This document shows positions 35,545-45,541 of a DNA stretch of 64,000 nucleotides, piece by piece. Numbering within the stretch: position 1 is the stretch's first letter; each line of letters starts with the position of its first letter. A model generated the notes under the pieces. It saw only the letters and a list, made by a program, of their open reading frames with translations, was not told the origin of the DNA and made no database searches. The DNA lies in the NCBI RefSeq assembly GCF_030064125.1, contig NZ_CP125957.1, positions 1,798,001 to 1,862,000 on the forward strand. The letters are read 5' to 3'. The translations under genes and the position numbers were made by a program. This stretch comes from Pseudomonas sp. G2-4. Its GTDB lineage: Bacteria; Pseudomonadota; Gammaproteobacteria; Pseudomonadales; Pseudomonadaceae.

Positions 35545-35634
35545 ATGAGCCTTCTGGACGGGGTGTCGCTGCTGCTGGCAGTGGCGCTGTTCATTTATCT
35601 ACTGGTTGCGCTGTTGCGCGCGGATCGGAACTAG
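35545..35634 (+). CDS. kdpF: K+-transporting ATPase small subunit KdpF
   Basis: A 29-residue single-helix peptide (SLLDGVSLLLAVALFIYLLV, then ALLRADRN). KdpF stabilises the KdpABC complex in the membrane. The sequence and the position nine bases before kdpA are typical. A GGAGA site precedes the ATG. It is easy to miss because of its size. Confidence 0.92.
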   Translation: MSLLDGVSLLLAVALFIYLLVALLRADRN

Positions 35635-35642
35635 GAGCGGCT

Positions 35643-37337
35643 ATGCACGGTTATGACTACGGGCTGATCCTCGCCTTTTTCGCCCTGGTGCTGATTCCGG
35701 CACCGTTTCTGGGGCGTTTTTACTACCGGGTGATGGAAGGCCAGCGCACTTGGCTTTCACCCGTCCTCGGCCCGCTGGAGCGCGGTTGTTATCGCCTGGC
35801 CGGTGTCGATCCCGCTGTGGAGCAGAGCTGGCAGAAGTACACCCTGGCCTTGCTCGCGTTCAACCTGGCGGGTTTTTTGTTGCTGTTCGCGATCCTTCTG
35901 CTGCAGGGGCATCTGCCCCTCAATACCGAGCAAGTGCCCGGCATGGAGTGGACCCAGGCCTTCAACACGGCCGTGAGTTTCACGACCAATACCAACTGGC
36001 AGTCCTACAGCGGTGAAGCGTCCCTGAGCTACCTGAGCCAGATGGTCGGCCTGACGGTGCAGAACTTCGTCAGCGCCGCCACCGGCCTGGCCGTGCTGGT
36101 GGCGCTGTGTCGCGGGATCGGGCGTAAGTCCGCTGCGACGCTGGGTAATTTCTGGGTCGACATGACCCGCGCCACCCTCTATGGCCTGTTGCCGCTGTGC
36201 CTGTTGCTGGCGTTGTTCCTGGTGTGGCAGGGCGTGCCGCAGACCTTCGCGCACTATGTGCACGGTCTGACGATGCAGGGCGCCGACCAGGTGATCCCCC
36301 TGGGCCCGGCCGCCAGCCAGATCGCCATCAAGCAACTGGGCACCAACGGCGGCGGTTTCTTCGGCGTCAACTCGGCGCACCCGTTCGAGAATCCAACGGC
36401 CTGGAGCAATCTGTTTGAACTCGCTTCGATCATCCTGATTCCTGCCGCGCTGGTGTTCACCTTCGGCCATTACGTCAAGGACCTGCGCCAGAGCCGGGCG
36501 ATCATTGCCTGCATGCTCGTGCTGTTTCTGATCGGTGGAGCGACATCGCTGTGGGCCGAGTACCAGCCCAACCCGGCCCTGAACAACGTAGCCGTGGAAC
36601 AGACTGCGCCGCTGGAAGGCAAGGAGTCGCGCTTTGGCACCACCGCCACGGTGCTGTGGTCGGTGACCACCACGGCAGCCTCCAACGGCTCGGTCAATGG
36701 CATGCACGACAGCCTCAATCCGCTCAGCGGCATGGTTTCGCTGGTGAACATGATGGTCGGCGAAGTGATCTTCGGTGGCGTCGGGGCCGGGCTCTACGGG
36801 ATGTTGTTGAACGTGCTGATCGCGGTGTTCCTGGCCGGGCTGATGATTGGTCGCACCCCGGAATATCTGGGCAAGAAGCTCGGCGCCAGGGAGGTGCAAC
36901 TGCTGGTGGTGACCCTGTTGGTGATGCCAGTGAGCGTGCTGGTGCTGGGCGCCATTGCGGCGAGCCTGCCCGGGCCGGCAGCTGCCGTGACTAACCCCGG
37001 TGCCCATGGTTTCAGCCAGTTGCTCTACGCCTACACCTCGGCGGGGGCGAACAACGGTTCGGCGTTCGCCGGTTTCGGTGCCAACACGCCGTTCCACAAC
37101 CTGATGCTGGGCCTGGGCATGTTGATCGGTCGTTTCGGCTACATCCTGCCGGTGCTGGCGTTGGCCGGCAGCCTGGCGCTGAAGAAAACCGCGCCTATTG
37201 GCCAGAACAGCTTCCCCACTCACGGCCCGCTGTTCGTGACCTTGTTGACTGTGACCATCCTGTTGGTGGGCGGCTTGACCTTCCTGCCGACCCTGGCCCT
37301 GGGGCCGATTGCCGAACACTTGAGCCTGGGCTTCTGA
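35643..37337 (+). CDS. kdpA: K+-transporting ATPase subunit KdpA
   Basis: The 564-residue potassium-binding and channel-like subunit with about ten membrane helices. Selectivity-filter loops are visible: [55 protein letters not shown] and [16 protein letters not shown], one per pore repeat. KdpA imports K+ at low external concentration. ATG 35643 starts [13 protein letters not shown] with AGGAG upstream; the frame is open far upstream, but there is no gene there. Confidence 0.97.
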   Translation: MHGYDYGLILAFFALVLIPAPFLGRFYYRVMEGQRTWLSPVLGPLERGCYRLAGVDPAVEQSWQKYTLALLAFNLAGFLLLFAILLLQGHLPLNTEQVPGMEWTQAFNTAVSFTTNTNWQSYSGEASLSYLSQMVGLTVQNFVSAATGLAVLVALCRGIGRKSAATLGNFWVDMTRATLYGLLPLCLLLALFLVWQGVPQTFAHYVHGLTMQGADQVIPLGPAASQIAIKQLGTNGGGFFGVNSAHPFENPTAWSNLFELASIILIPAALVFTFGHYVKDLRQSRAIIACMLVLFLIGGATSLWAEYQPNPALNNVAVEQTAPLEGKESRFGTTATVLWSVTTTAASNGSVNGMHDSLNPLSGMVSLVNMMVGEVIFGGVGAGLYGMLLNVLIAVFLAGLMIGRTPEYLGKKLGAREVQLLVVTLLVMPVSVLVLGAIAASLPGPAAAVTNPGAHGFSQLLYAYTSAGANNGSAFAGFGANTPFHNLMLGLGMLIGRFGYILPVLALAGSLALKKTAPIGQNSFPTHGPLFVTLLTVTILLVGGLTFLPTLALGPIAEHLSLGF

Positions 37338-37342
37338 GGGAT

Positions 37343-39403
37343 ATGAAGATGAATATGCCGATGAGCAAAACCGCCGTCGCCAAGGCGCCGGAACAACCGA
37401 AAACCGCCATCTCCGCCCTGTGGCGGCCAGCGCTGGTACAAGCCTTCGTCAAGCTCGATCCGCGCCAGTTGCATCGCGCGCCGGTGATGTTGGTGGTGGA
37501 GCTGACCGCAATCCTCACCACCGTGCTGTGCTTCATTCCCGATAACGCCGTGCCGACTTTCGTCGCCGCACAAATCGCCCTGTGGCTGTGGTTCACCGTA
37601 CTGTTCGCCAACTTCGCCGAGGCGTTGGCCGAAGGTCGCGGCAAGGCCCGGGCCGACAGCCTCAAGGCCGGCAGCGAAGGCCTGAACGCACGGCGCCAGA
37701 CCGCCAATGGTTTTGAAGTGATACCCGCCACCCGTTTGCGCAAGGGCGATGTGGTGCGCGTCGAGGCGGGGGACATGATCCCTGGCGACGGCGAAGTGAT
37801 CGAAGGCATTGCCGCCGTCAACGAGGCAGCGATCACTGGCGAATCGGCGCCGGTCATTCGCGAATCCGGTGGGGATCGCTCGGCCGTCACCGGCAATACA
37901 CGGCTGGTTTCCGACTGGCTACTGGTGCGCATCACCAGTAACCCCGGCGAGTCGACCCTGGACCGCATGATCGCCCTGGTCGAAGGCGCCAAGCGCCAGA
38001 AAACGCCGAACGAAGTGGCGTTGGATATCCTGCTGATCGGCCTGACGCTGATCTTCCTGCTGGTGGTGGTGACGCTGCAACCGTTCGCCCATTTCGCCAA
38101 CGGCAGCTTGCCGCTGGTGTTCCTGGTGGCGCTGTTGGTGACGTTGATTCCCACCACCATCGGCGGGCTGCTGTCGGCCATCGGCATCGCCGGGATGGAT
38201 CGGCTGGTGCGCCTGAATGTGATCGCCAAGTCCGGCCGCGCGGTGGAAGCGGCGGGAGACGTGCATGTGCTGATGCTGGACAAGACCGGCACCATCACCT
38301 TTGGTAATCGTCGCTGTGCAGCGGTCTACTCTGCCCCTGGCGTGAGCACCAAGGCGTTGGCCGAAGGCGCGCTGTTCGCTTCGTTGGCCGATGACACGGC
38401 GGAGGGCAAGTCCATCGTCGAGTACCTGCGCGGTTTGCATCCGCAGCCCGAACCGGGCCTCGAATCGCTGACCGCCGTGCCGTTCAGCGCGGAAACCCGG
38501 TTGTCCGGCGTTGATTATCAGGGACACGTTTACCGCAAGGGTGCTGTGGATTCGCTGCTGAGTTTTATCGGTCTGGCAAAAACCGAGTTGCCGCCGGCGC
38601 TGGCCCGGGAGATCGACAAGATTGCCCAAAGCGGCGGCACGCCTTTGCTGGTGTGTGCCGATGGCAAGCTGTTGGGGGCCATTCATCTGAAGGACGTGGT
38701 CAAGCCCGGCATCCGTGAGCGTTTCGCCGAGCTGCGCAAGCTGGGCATCCGCACCGTGATGGTCACCGGCGACAATCCGCTGACCGCCGCCGCGATTGCG
38801 GCCGAGGCGGGTGTCGACGACGTGCTGGCCGAGGCCACGCCAGAGAAAAAACTCGCGCGCATTCGTCATGAGCAGAATGACGGTCGATTGGTGGCGATGT
38901 GCGGCGACGGCGCCAACGACGCCCCGGCCCTGGCCCAGGCCGACGTCGGCATGGCGATGAACGATGGCACCCAAGCGGCGCGGGAGGCGGCCAACATGGT
39001 CGACCTCGACAGCGACCCGACCAAGTTGCTGGACGTGGTGCAGATCGGCAAGGAATTGCTGGTGACCCGCGGGGCGCTGACGACGTTTTCCATCGCCAAT
39101 GACATCGCCAAGTATTTCGCGATCCTGCCGGCGCTGTTCGCTTCGATTTATCCGCAGCTCGGCGTGTTGAACGTCATGCACCTGAGCAGCCCGCAGAGCG
39201 CGATCCTCTCGGCCATCGTGTTCAACGCGTTGATCATCGTCGTGCTGATCCCCCTGGCCCTGCGCGGCGTGCGGGTGCAGGCGGCGAGCGCGGCGGCGCT
39301 GTTGCGCCGCAACCTGTTGATCTATGGCCTGGGCGGGATCGTGGTGCCGTTCGTGGGGATCAAGGCGATTGATATGTTGCTGACGGGGTTGGGGCTGGTT
39401 TGA
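37343..39403 (+). CDS. kdpB: K+-transporting P-type ATPase subunit KdpB
   Basis: The 686-residue catalytic subunit. The phosphorylated Asp is in [13 protein letters not shown] (about residue 313), TGES is in [13 protein letters not shown], the nucleotide-binding lysine region is around YRKGAVDSL, and the hinge is [25 protein letters not shown]. It drives K+ uptake through KdpA. A GAGGG site lies before ATG 37343, five bases after kdpA. The kdpB-kdpC gap here is unusually long and holds a microsatellite and a REP pair. Confidence 0.97.
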   Translation: MKMNMPMSKTAVAKAPEQPKTAISALWRPALVQAFVKLDPRQLHRAPVMLVVELTAILTTVLCFIPDNAVPTFVAAQIALWLWFTVLFANFAEALAEGRGKARADSLKAGSEGLNARRQTANGFEVIPATRLRKGDVVRVEAGDMIPGDGEVIEGIAAVNEAAITGESAPVIRESGGDRSAVTGNTRLVSDWLLVRITSNPGESTLDRMIALVEGAKRQKTPNEVALDILLIGLTLIFLLVVVTLQPFAHFANGSLPLVFLVALLVTLIPTTIGGLLSAIGIAGMDRLVRLNVIAKSGRAVEAAGDVHVLMLDKTGTITFGNRRCAAVYSAPGVSTKALAEGALFASLADDTAEGKSIVEYLRGLHPQPEPGLESLTAVPFSAETRLSGVDYQGHVYRKGAVDSLLSFIGLAKTELPPALAREIDKIAQSGGTPLLVCADGKLLGAIHLKDVVKPGIRERFAELRKLGIRTVMVTGDNPLTAAAIAAEAGVDDVLAEATPEKKLARIRHEQNDGRLVAMCGDGANDAPALAQADVGMAMNDGTQAAREAANMVDLDSDPTKLLDVVQIGKELLVTRGALTTFSIANDIAKYFAILPALFASIYPQLGVLNVMHLSSPQSAILSAIVFNALIIVVLIPLALRGVRVQAASAAALLRRNLLIYGLGGIVVPFVGIKAIDMLLTGLGLV

Positions 39404-39443
39404 GCCCGATGTCTGGCGCACAGATTTTTTGTGCCAGGAGAGG

Positions 39444-39614
<171 letters not shown>

Positions 39615-39644
39615 AATGAATTATTGCCATTCGAGGATATCTGG

Positions 39645-40190
39645 ATGTTCACTCTGATCCGCCCGGCCCTGAGCCTGTTGCTTCTGATGAGCCTGCTCAC
39701 CGGCGTCGCTTACCCACTGCTGGTCACGGGAATAGCGCAAGTCGCTTTTCCCACCCAGGCCAACGGCAGCCTGATCGTCGATGCCGCCGGTAAAGTCCGG
39801 GGCTCGACGCTGATCGCCCAGGATTTCACTGGCGATGCCTGGTTCCATCCACGGCCCTCGGCCGGTGCATTCGCCACGGTCGCCAGCGGTGCCAGCAACT
39901 TTTCCCCGAGCAACCCGGCCCTGGCCACTCGGGTGATCGAAGACGCCCACACACTGCAAGTGCCCGGCCAGGGACCGGTGCCGCTGGCATTGCTGACCGC
40001 CTCCGGCAGTGGGCTGGATCCGCACTTGCCTCCGGCCGCGATTGCCTATCAACTGGCGCGTGTCGCCACGGCGCGCAACCTGCCGGTCTCGACGTTGCAG
40101 CAGTTGCTCGACACCCACATCGAGCAGCCTCTGGTGGGGCCGCCGGTGGTGAATGTGTTGGCGTTGAACCTGGCGCTGGAAAAACTGTAA
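39645..40190 (+). CDS. kdpC: K+-transporting ATPase subunit KdpC
   Basis: A 181-residue subunit with one N-terminal membrane helix ([23 protein letters not shown]) and a periplasmic domain with the family motifs [30 protein letters not shown] and [22 protein letters not shown]. KdpC is needed for a functional complex. The frame extends upstream through the TTG repeat and REP with poly-leucine, but ATG 39645 with GAGGA nine bases before it is the obvious start. Confidence 0.95.
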   Translation: MFTLIRPALSLLLLMSLLTGVAYPLLVTGIAQVAFPTQANGSLIVDAAGKVRGSTLIAQDFTGDAWFHPRPSAGAFATVASGASNFSPSNPALATRVIEDAHTLQVPGQGPVPLALLTASGSGLDPHLPPAAIAYQLARVATARNLPVSTLQQLLDTHIEQPLVGPPVVNVLALNLALEKL

Positions 40191-40195
40191 AACCT

Positions 40196-40284
40196 GTGGG
40201 AGCGAGCTTGCTCGCGATGAGGGTGTGTCAGCCAACATCATTGCTGACTGAAGCACCGCTATCGCGAGCAGGCTCGCTCCCACA
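40196..40284. repeat. REP doublet between kdpC and kdpD (GGAGCGAGCTTGCTCGCG family)
   Basis: An inverted pair from GTGGGAGCGAGCTTGCTCGC at 40196 to GCTCGCTCCCAC ending 40283. It starts six bases after the kdpC stop and separates the transporter genes from the sensor genes. The second arm has CAGGCTCG instead of CAAGCTCG. Confidence 0.92.
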
Positions 40285-40322
40285 GGGGGACTTAATACAT
40301 TTGAAATATGAGAACCCCCAGC

Positions 40323-42974
40323 ATGAGCGATTCCGGCCGCGCCGACGCGCTGTTAGCCAATCTGCCCCGCAACGATCGCGGTCGGCTCAAGGTCTTCCTG
40401 GGCGCGGCGCCCGGTGTTGGCAAGACCTACGCCATGTTGCAAGCGGCCCACACCCAACTGCGCCAAGGCGTGAAGGTTACCGCCGGGGTGGTGGAAACCC
40501 ATGGTCGCGCCGAAACCGAAGCGTTGCTCGGTGGCCTGGCGCAGCAGCCGTTGGTGCGTTCGGAATATCGCGGTGTGATGCTCGAAGAAATGGACCTCGA
40601 CGGCCTGCTCGCGGCGCGGCCGAGCCTGGTGCTGGTGGACGAGCTGGCGCACAGCAACGCCCCCGGCAGTCGCCACGCCAAACGCTGGCAGGACATCCAG
40701 GAACTGCTCGCCGCCGGCATCGATGTCTACACCACCGTCAACGTCCAGCATCTGGAAAGCCTCAACGACCAGGTGCGCGGTATCACTGGCGTGCAGGTCC
40801 GCGAGACGTTGCCGGACTGGGTCCTGCAGGAAGCCGACGAACTGCTGCTGGTCGACCTGCCACCACGGGAGCTGCTGGAGCGCCTGCGCGATGGCAAGGT
40901 CTACGTGCCGGAACAGGCCCGGGCGGCGATCGATGCGTTTTTCACCCAGACCAACCTGACCGCGCTGCGTGAACTGGCCATGCAAACCGCCGCCGCCCAA
41001 GTCGACAATGATTTGGCCCAGGGTTATCGACAACTGGGCCAGGCGGCTCCGGCGGTGCGGGGGCGATTGTTGGTAGGGGTGGACGGCGACGACCAGGCTG
41101 AACGTCTGGTGCGCCACGCCAGCCGCGTCGCCCAGCGTCGACATCTGCCGTGGAGCCTGGTGCATGTGGACAATGGCAGTGCCCGGGACGAGTCATCGCG
41201 CCAGCGCCTGCAGAATGCCCAGCTCCTGGCTGAACGCCTCGGCGGGGAAGTGGTGCTGTTGCGGGCCGGTGAAGTCGCGAAAACCTTGATCCAACACGCC
41301 GCCGAACGACGCGCCACGCTGGTGTTGGTGGGCCAGTCCCGGCCGCGTTTGCGTCGGCGGCTGTTCGGCGGTGGCTTGGCTTCACGCTTGCTGCGCGATG
41401 CCCGCGGCCTGGAAATCAACGTGCTGGACAGCGACGAACAGCCCCGGCCCGCCCATGTGCGCTCGAGCACCGTCCAGACCGGTTTCGACTACGTGCTGGC
41501 GTTGCTGGCAACCGGCGCGGCCAGTGCCTTGGCCTGGGGGATTTCGGGGCTGTTGGCGCTGCCCAATATTTCCCTGGTGTTCCTGATGGCGGTGTTGCTG
41601 GTGGCGGTTCGCAGCAGCCTCGGTCCGGCGCTGGCCTGCGCGGCCATGTCATTCCTGGCCTATGATTTTCTGTTCATCCCGCCGAATTTCTCCCTCACCA
41701 TCCAGCGCGAAGAAGATGTGCTGACGCTGGTGTTTTTCCTGCTGATGGCGGCCCTGACCGGCAACCTGGCGGCCCGTCAGCGCCGACAGCTGCAAGCCTT
41801 GCGCGACACCCAGCAGGAAACCGGTGAGTTGCTCGACTTGTCGCGCAAACTCACCGCCGCCACTGACCGTCAGGCAGTGGTCAGCGCCGCCGTGCAGCAC
41901 CTCAACGGTTTGCATGACTTGCAGCTGTGCCTGCTCAATCGCGACGGCCAAGGTGATTGGAAGGTCGAGACCGGTGAGCCGTTGACCTTCACCGAGGCCG
42001 AGCGCGTGGCGGCCGACTGGGCTTGGCAGCACGTTCAACCGGCTGGCGCGGGCACCGGGACGTTGCCGTCCGGGCGTTGGTGGTGGTGGCCGCTGTCGGC
42101 GGAGGGCGGGCCGCTGGCGTTGTTGGGCGTGTGCCCGAAGGAAGGCAAGTCGCTGAGTGGCCAGCGTCGGCGTTTGCTGGCCGCCCTCAGCCAGCCACTG
42201 GCCCAGGCGCTGGCCCGGGCGCAACTGGCCCAGGATCTGGAAGCGGCGCGCCTGCACGGCGAAACCGAGCAACTGCGCAGCGCCTTGCTGGCCTCGGTGT
42301 CCCACGATTTGCGCACGCCGCTGACGTCCATGCGCGGCAGCATCGACAGTCTGCTGGCGCTGGGGGAGGCGATCCCGCTGGCAGATCGGCGTGAACTGCT
42401 CGAAGGCACCCGCGATGAAGCCGAACGGTTGGATCGCTACATTCAGAACCTGCTGGACATGACCCGCCTCGGTCATGGCGCCCTGAAGCTGGCGCGAGAC
42501 TGGGTGTCGCCGGCCGACATCGTCGGCAGCGCGCTGAACCGTCTGCGGGCAGTGCTGGCGCCCCTGGCGGTCGGCGTCGAGGTGCCTGCTGAGTTGCCCT
42601 TGCTGTATGTCCACGCGGCGCTGATCGAGCAAGCCCTGGTCAACGTGCTGGAGAACGCCGCGCGCTTTTCACCGGTCCACGGACGGCTGCTGTTGAGCGC
42701 GGGTACGACCGGCAGCGAAGTGTTTTTCGCCGTCGCCGATGAAGGGCCCGGAATTCCTCAGCAAGAGCGGGAGAAAATCTTCGACATGTTCTACACCGCC
42801 GCGCGCGGTGACCGCGGCGGGCAGGGCACCGGGTTGGGGTTGGCGATCTGCCAGGGCATGGTGGGCGCCCATGGTGGGCGCATCAGCGTCGACGACGGTC
42901 TCGACGGACGCGGCACCTGTATCACTTTGCACCTGCCGCTGCAGACGCAACCGGGCATGGACGATGAAGCTTGA
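40323..42974 (+). CDS. kdpD: Sensor histidine kinase KdpD
   Basis: An 883-residue membrane sensor of K+ limitation and turgor. The N-terminal KdpD domain has the P-loop GAAPGVGKT (27-35) and VDELAHSNAPGSRHAKRWQD; a USP-like domain (about 245-365) follows. Four closely spaced membrane helices (about 385-480, FDYVLALLATGAASALAW onward) and a GAF-like region come next. The kinase core carries SVSHDLRTPLTSMRGS (H-box), ENAARFSP (N-box) and GTGLGLAICQ. ATG 40323 gives the typical length; ATG 40308 is an alternative. Neither has a strong ribosome-binding site, so expression may be low. Confidence 0.96.
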   Translation: MSDSGRADALLANLPRNDRGRLKVFLGAAPGVGKTYAMLQAAHTQLRQGVKVTAGVVETHGRAETEALLGGLAQQPLVRSEYRGVMLEEMDLDGLLAARPSLVLVDELAHSNAPGSRHAKRWQDIQELLAAGIDVYTTVNVQHLESLNDQVRGITGVQVRETLPDWVLQEADELLLVDLPPRELLERLRDGKVYVPEQARAAIDAFFTQTNLTALRELAMQTAAAQVDNDLAQGYRQLGQAAPAVRGRLLVGVDGDDQAERLVRHASRVAQRRHLPWSLVHVDNGSARDESSRQRLQNAQLLAERLGGEVVLLRAGEVAKTLIQHAAERRATLVLVGQSRPRLRRRLFGGGLASRLLRDARGLEINVLDSDEQPRPAHVRSSTVQTGFDYVLALLATGAASALAWGISGLLALPNISLVFLMAVLLVAVRSSLGPALACAAMSFLAYDFLFIPPNFSLTIQREEDVLTLVFFLLMAALTGNLAARQRRQLQALRDTQQETGELLDLSRKLTAATDRQAVVSAAVQHLNGLHDLQLCLLNRDGQGDWKVETGEPLTFTEAERVAADWAWQHVQPAGAGTGTLPSGRWWWWPLSAEGGPLALLGVCPKEGKSLSGQRRRLLAALSQPLAQALARAQLAQDLEAARLHGETEQLRSALLASVSHDLRTPLTSMRGSIDSLLALGEAIPLADRRELLEGTRDEAERLDRYIQNLLDMTRLGHGALKLARDWVSPADIVGSALNRLRAVLAPLAVGVEVPAELPLLYVHAALIEQALVNVLENAARFSPVHGRLLLSAGTTGSEVFFAVADEGPGIPQQEREKIFDMFYTAARGDRGGQGTGLGLAICQGMVGAHGGRISVDDGLDGRGTCITLHLPLQTQPGMDDEA

Positions 42975-43022
42975 GCGGCGCTGCGTTACTCTCTTGTCAA
43001 TTGATTGCATTGAATGGACCCC

Positions 43023-43721
43023 ATGAGCCAGACCGCGACCCTTTTGGTCATCGATGACGAACCGCAGATCCGCAAATTCCTGCGCATCAGCCTGACTTCC
43101 CAAGGCTACAAGGTGCTGGAAGCCGGTACCGGAACCGAAGGCCTGGCCCTCGCGGCGTTGAACAAGCCCGACCTGCTGGTGCTCGACCTGGGCCTGCCGG
43201 ACATGGACGGCCAGCAGGTGCTGCGCGAGTTTCGCCAATGGTCGGCAGTGCCGGTGCTGGTGCTTTCGGTGCGGGCCAGCGAAGCACAGAAAGTCGAGGC
43301 GCTGGACAACGGCGCCAACGATTACGTGACCAAGCCGTTCGGCATCCAGGAGTTCCTCGCCCGCATCCGCGCGCTGTTGCGCCAGGCTCCGGCAGGCGAA
43401 GCGCAGGGCGCGGCGCTGAGCTTTGGCCCCTTGACGGTGGACCTGGCCTACCGTCGAGTGCTGCTGGACGGCGTCGAAGTGGCCTTGACCCGTAAGGAGT
43501 ACGCCGTGCTGGCGCAACTGGCGCGGCACCCGGGGCGGGTCATCACCCAACAGCAACTGCTCAAGGACATCTGGGGCCCGACCCACACCGAGGACACGCA
43601 TTACCTGCGGATCGTGGTCGGCCATCTGCGCCAGAAACTGGCCGACGACCCGACCGGGCCGCGATTCATTGCGACCGAGGCTGGGGTGGGGTATCGGTTG
43701 TTGGGGGAGGGCAGTGCCTGA
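43023..43721 (+). CDS. kdpE: Response regulator KdpE
   Basis: A 232-residue OmpR-type regulator. The receiver domain (about 1-118) has VIDDEP, the phosphoacceptor Asp55 in LLVLDLGLPDMDG and the conserved VTKPF lysine; the winged-helix DNA-binding domain follows (about 128-230, including LTRKEYAVLAQLARHPGRV and THYLRIVVGHLRQKL). Phosphorylated by KdpD, it activates kdpFABC. Start ATG 43023 is 48 bases after kdpD. Confidence 0.96.
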   Translation: MSQTATLLVIDDEPQIRKFLRISLTSQGYKVLEAGTGTEGLALAALNKPDLLVLDLGLPDMDGQQVLREFRQWSAVPVLVLSVRASEAQKVEALDNGANDYVTKPFGIQEFLARIRALLRQAPAGEAQGAALSFGPLTVDLAYRRVLLDGVEVALTRKEYAVLAQLARHPGRVITQQQLLKDIWGPTHTEDTHYLRIVVGHLRQKLADDPTGPRFIATEAGVGYRLLGEGSA

Positions 43722-43748
43722 CTACAAGGTTTCAAGCCAGACACTATT

Positions 43749-43883
43749 GTGGCGAGGGAGCTTGCTCCCGCTGGGCTGCGAAGCAGCCCCAAAAAAGCTA
43801 CAGACATGATTTTTGCCTGACACACCGAGTGTTCAGGTTTTGGGGGCGCTTCGCACCCCAGCGGGAGCAAGCTCCCTCGCCAC
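43749..43883. repeat. REP doublet between kdpE and the patatin gene
   Basis: GAGGGAGCTTGCTCCC-family inverted pair, from GTGGCGAGGGAG (43749) to CTCCCTCGCCAC (43883). The two genes on either side converge on it, so it may serve as a shared 3' end structure. Confidence 0.92.
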
Positions 43884-43896
43884 AGAGCGGTCACAT

Positions 43897-44934
43897 TCAG
43901 TTCTGCTCATTCTCATACCGATCCAACGTATCCCGGGCAATCTCCCGCCCCAACGCGATCAACTCCGGCGCCTTGTAGAACTCGAAAAACCGACACACCC
44001 GTTTCGGCACATTGATCAGTACATCCGGTGGATAACCGGCGATTTTGTATTGGGCTAGGGACGTCTGCATCACCTCGAAGCTCTGGTTGATCAAGTCCAG
44101 CAACGAGGCCGGGCCGACGTTGTCGATGATGAACGAGCCGGTGGCGGATTTCGGTGCGCCTTCGGTTTCTGGCGCGGCGGCCGGTTGCTGGCCTTCGGGC
44201 TCGGCCGATTCGAGCCATGGATTGATTTCGCCGGCCTCGGCCTTCAACGCTTCCTGCTCCAGCAGCAGCAATTGCTCGGCCTGCTTGCGGCGAAACGGCA
44301 GGCGCGAACCCAGTGAATTGACCAGGGTGTCGAAGCGGCGCCTGAATGCGGCAGGGCGCTGGATCACCGGCAGTTTGTACTGCTTCTGATTGGTGGCGTT
44401 GAGGTTGACTGCGATGATCAGATCGCAGTGACTCGACACCACCGGCACGATGGGTAGCGGGTTGAGCAGGCCGCCGTCCACCAGCATGCGGTTGCCTTGC
44501 ATCACCGGCGTGAACAGGCTGGGAATCGCCGCCGAGGCACGCATCGCCTGGTGCAGGCAACCTTCCTGGAACCAGATCTCCTGCTGATTGGTCAGGTCGG
44601 TGGCCACAGCGGTATAGGGGATGCGCAAGTCCTCGATATTGATGTCGCCGACGATCTTGTGGATCTGCCCGAAGACTTTTTCACCGCGAATCGCGCCCAG
44701 GCGAAAGCTGACGTCTACCAGCCGCAGGACATCCAGGTAATCGAGGCTTTCGATCCAGTTGCGGTAGTCCTTGAGCTTGCCCGCGGCATAGATCCCGCCC
44801 ACGACCGCGCCCATGGAGCAACCGGCGATGCAGGCAATGTCGTAGCCTCGTCGTTCGATTTCTTCGATCACCCCGATATGGGCATAGCCCCGGGCGCCGC
44901 CCGAACCCAATACCAATGCGACACGTTTTGTCAT
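43897..44934 (-). CDS. Patatin-like phospholipase (RssA-like)
   Basis: A 345-residue protein with a patatin fold in its first 200 residues: oxyanion loop GSGGARGYAHIG (10-21), nucleophile elbow GCSMG with Ser40, and the dyad Asp153 in LVDGG. Patatin-like enzymes hydrolyse membrane lipids; the bacterial RssA/YchK type is cytosolic and its substrate is unknown. The C-terminal part (about 215-345) is charged and less conserved. ATG 44934 starts MTKRVALVLGSGG and yields the family N-terminus. Confidence 0.9.
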   Translation of the reverse strand: MTKRVALVLGSGGARGYAHIGVIEEIERRGYDIACIAGCSMGAVVGGIYAAGKLKDYRNWIESLDYLDVLRLVDVSFRLGAIRGEKVFGQIHKIVGDINIEDLRIPYTAVATDLTNQQEIWFQEGCLHQAMRASAAIPSLFTPVMQGNRMLVDGGLLNPLPIVPVVSSHCDLIIAVNLNATNQKQYKLPVIQRPAAFRRRFDTLVNSLGSRLPFRRKQAEQLLLLEQEALKAEAGEINPWLESAEPEGQQPAAAPETEGAPKSATGSFIIDNVGPASLLDLINQSFEVMQTSLAQYKIAGYPPDVLINVPKRVCRFFEFYKAPELIALGREIARDTLDRYENEQN

Positions 44935-45143
44935 GACCCGGCCTCTTGTCGAACAGACTTCAACAATGCACTGATCGACGTCTGGGCTCAATCGTTGTGG
45001 CGCATGCGTCGTTTTTTGACACGCCGTGGCGGCATTTGCGTATGCTCGCCCACACTTGAATTTCCGCGGTCAAGCCAAGGCACTTTTCGCCTTTGCCACC
45101 GTCTTAACACCACGACTGTTTGACCTGACTTGAGGTGTAATCG

Positions 45144-45434
45144 ATGAAAGCCCGGATCTGCCTGCCCCTGGTGGCGTCCCTGATGGTGTTGGCCCTGGCC
45201 GGTTGTGCAGGCAAAACCGCTTACCGCGACAGCTGTGGCAGCCAACTCGACAGTGCCTGGCGTGAACTCGACCTGGCCAAGGCCGAAGGTTTTGCCGGCA
45301 CCGTCAGCTACTCCAAAGCCCTGTCGCTGCTGACCGGTGCCAAGACCCAGCAACAATTCGAAGCGTTCGAAGGCTGCTCCAAGAAAGCCGAGAAGGCGCG
45401 TTTCTACATCCGCGAGTCCCGCGCAGGGCGATAA
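45144..45434 (+). CDS. Small predicted lipoprotein, function unknown
   Basis: A 96-residue protein with signal peptide and lipobox (LPLVASLMVLALAGC, Cys21 as anchor). The mature part is helical and has two more cysteines (CGSQLDSAWRELDLAKAEGF and FEGCSKKAEKARFYIRES), pointing to a disulphide in the periplasm. No characterised family is recognised, though such proteins are common in Pseudomonas. An inverted repeat that could act as terminator follows. Confidence 0.82.
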   Translation: MKARICLPLVASLMVLALAGCAGKTAYRDSCGSQLDSAWRELDLAKAEGFAGTVSYSKALSLLTGAKTQQQFEAFEGCSKKAEKARFYIRESRAGR

Positions 45435-45437
45435 AAA

Positions 45438-45530
45438 AAAGCAGCCGCAAGTTTCAAGTTGCAAGCTGCAAGAGGGGGGACACGCTGCTTCCCCTTGCAG
45501 CTTGAAGCTTGCCGCTCAAAGCTGCGTACG
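45438..45530. repeat. Inverted repeat of another family (GCAAGCTGCAAG type)
   Basis: GCAGCCGCAAGTTTCAAG followed by TTGCAAGCTGCAAG (from 45441) is mirrored by CTTGCAGCTTGAAGCTTGCC (from 45495). The two arms of about 32 bases can form a hairpin. It is unlike the two REP families and sits between the lipoprotein and CHAD genes. Similar repeats with AAGCTTGCAGCTTGAAG cores occur in pseudomonads. Confidence 0.75.
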
Positions 45531-45541
45531 GAGTACGCCCC

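Noticed and set aside
35247..35642. Open frame extending kdpA by 132 codons
   Set aside because: It runs through a REP doublet, the promoter region and kdpF. The conserved KdpA start is at 35643.
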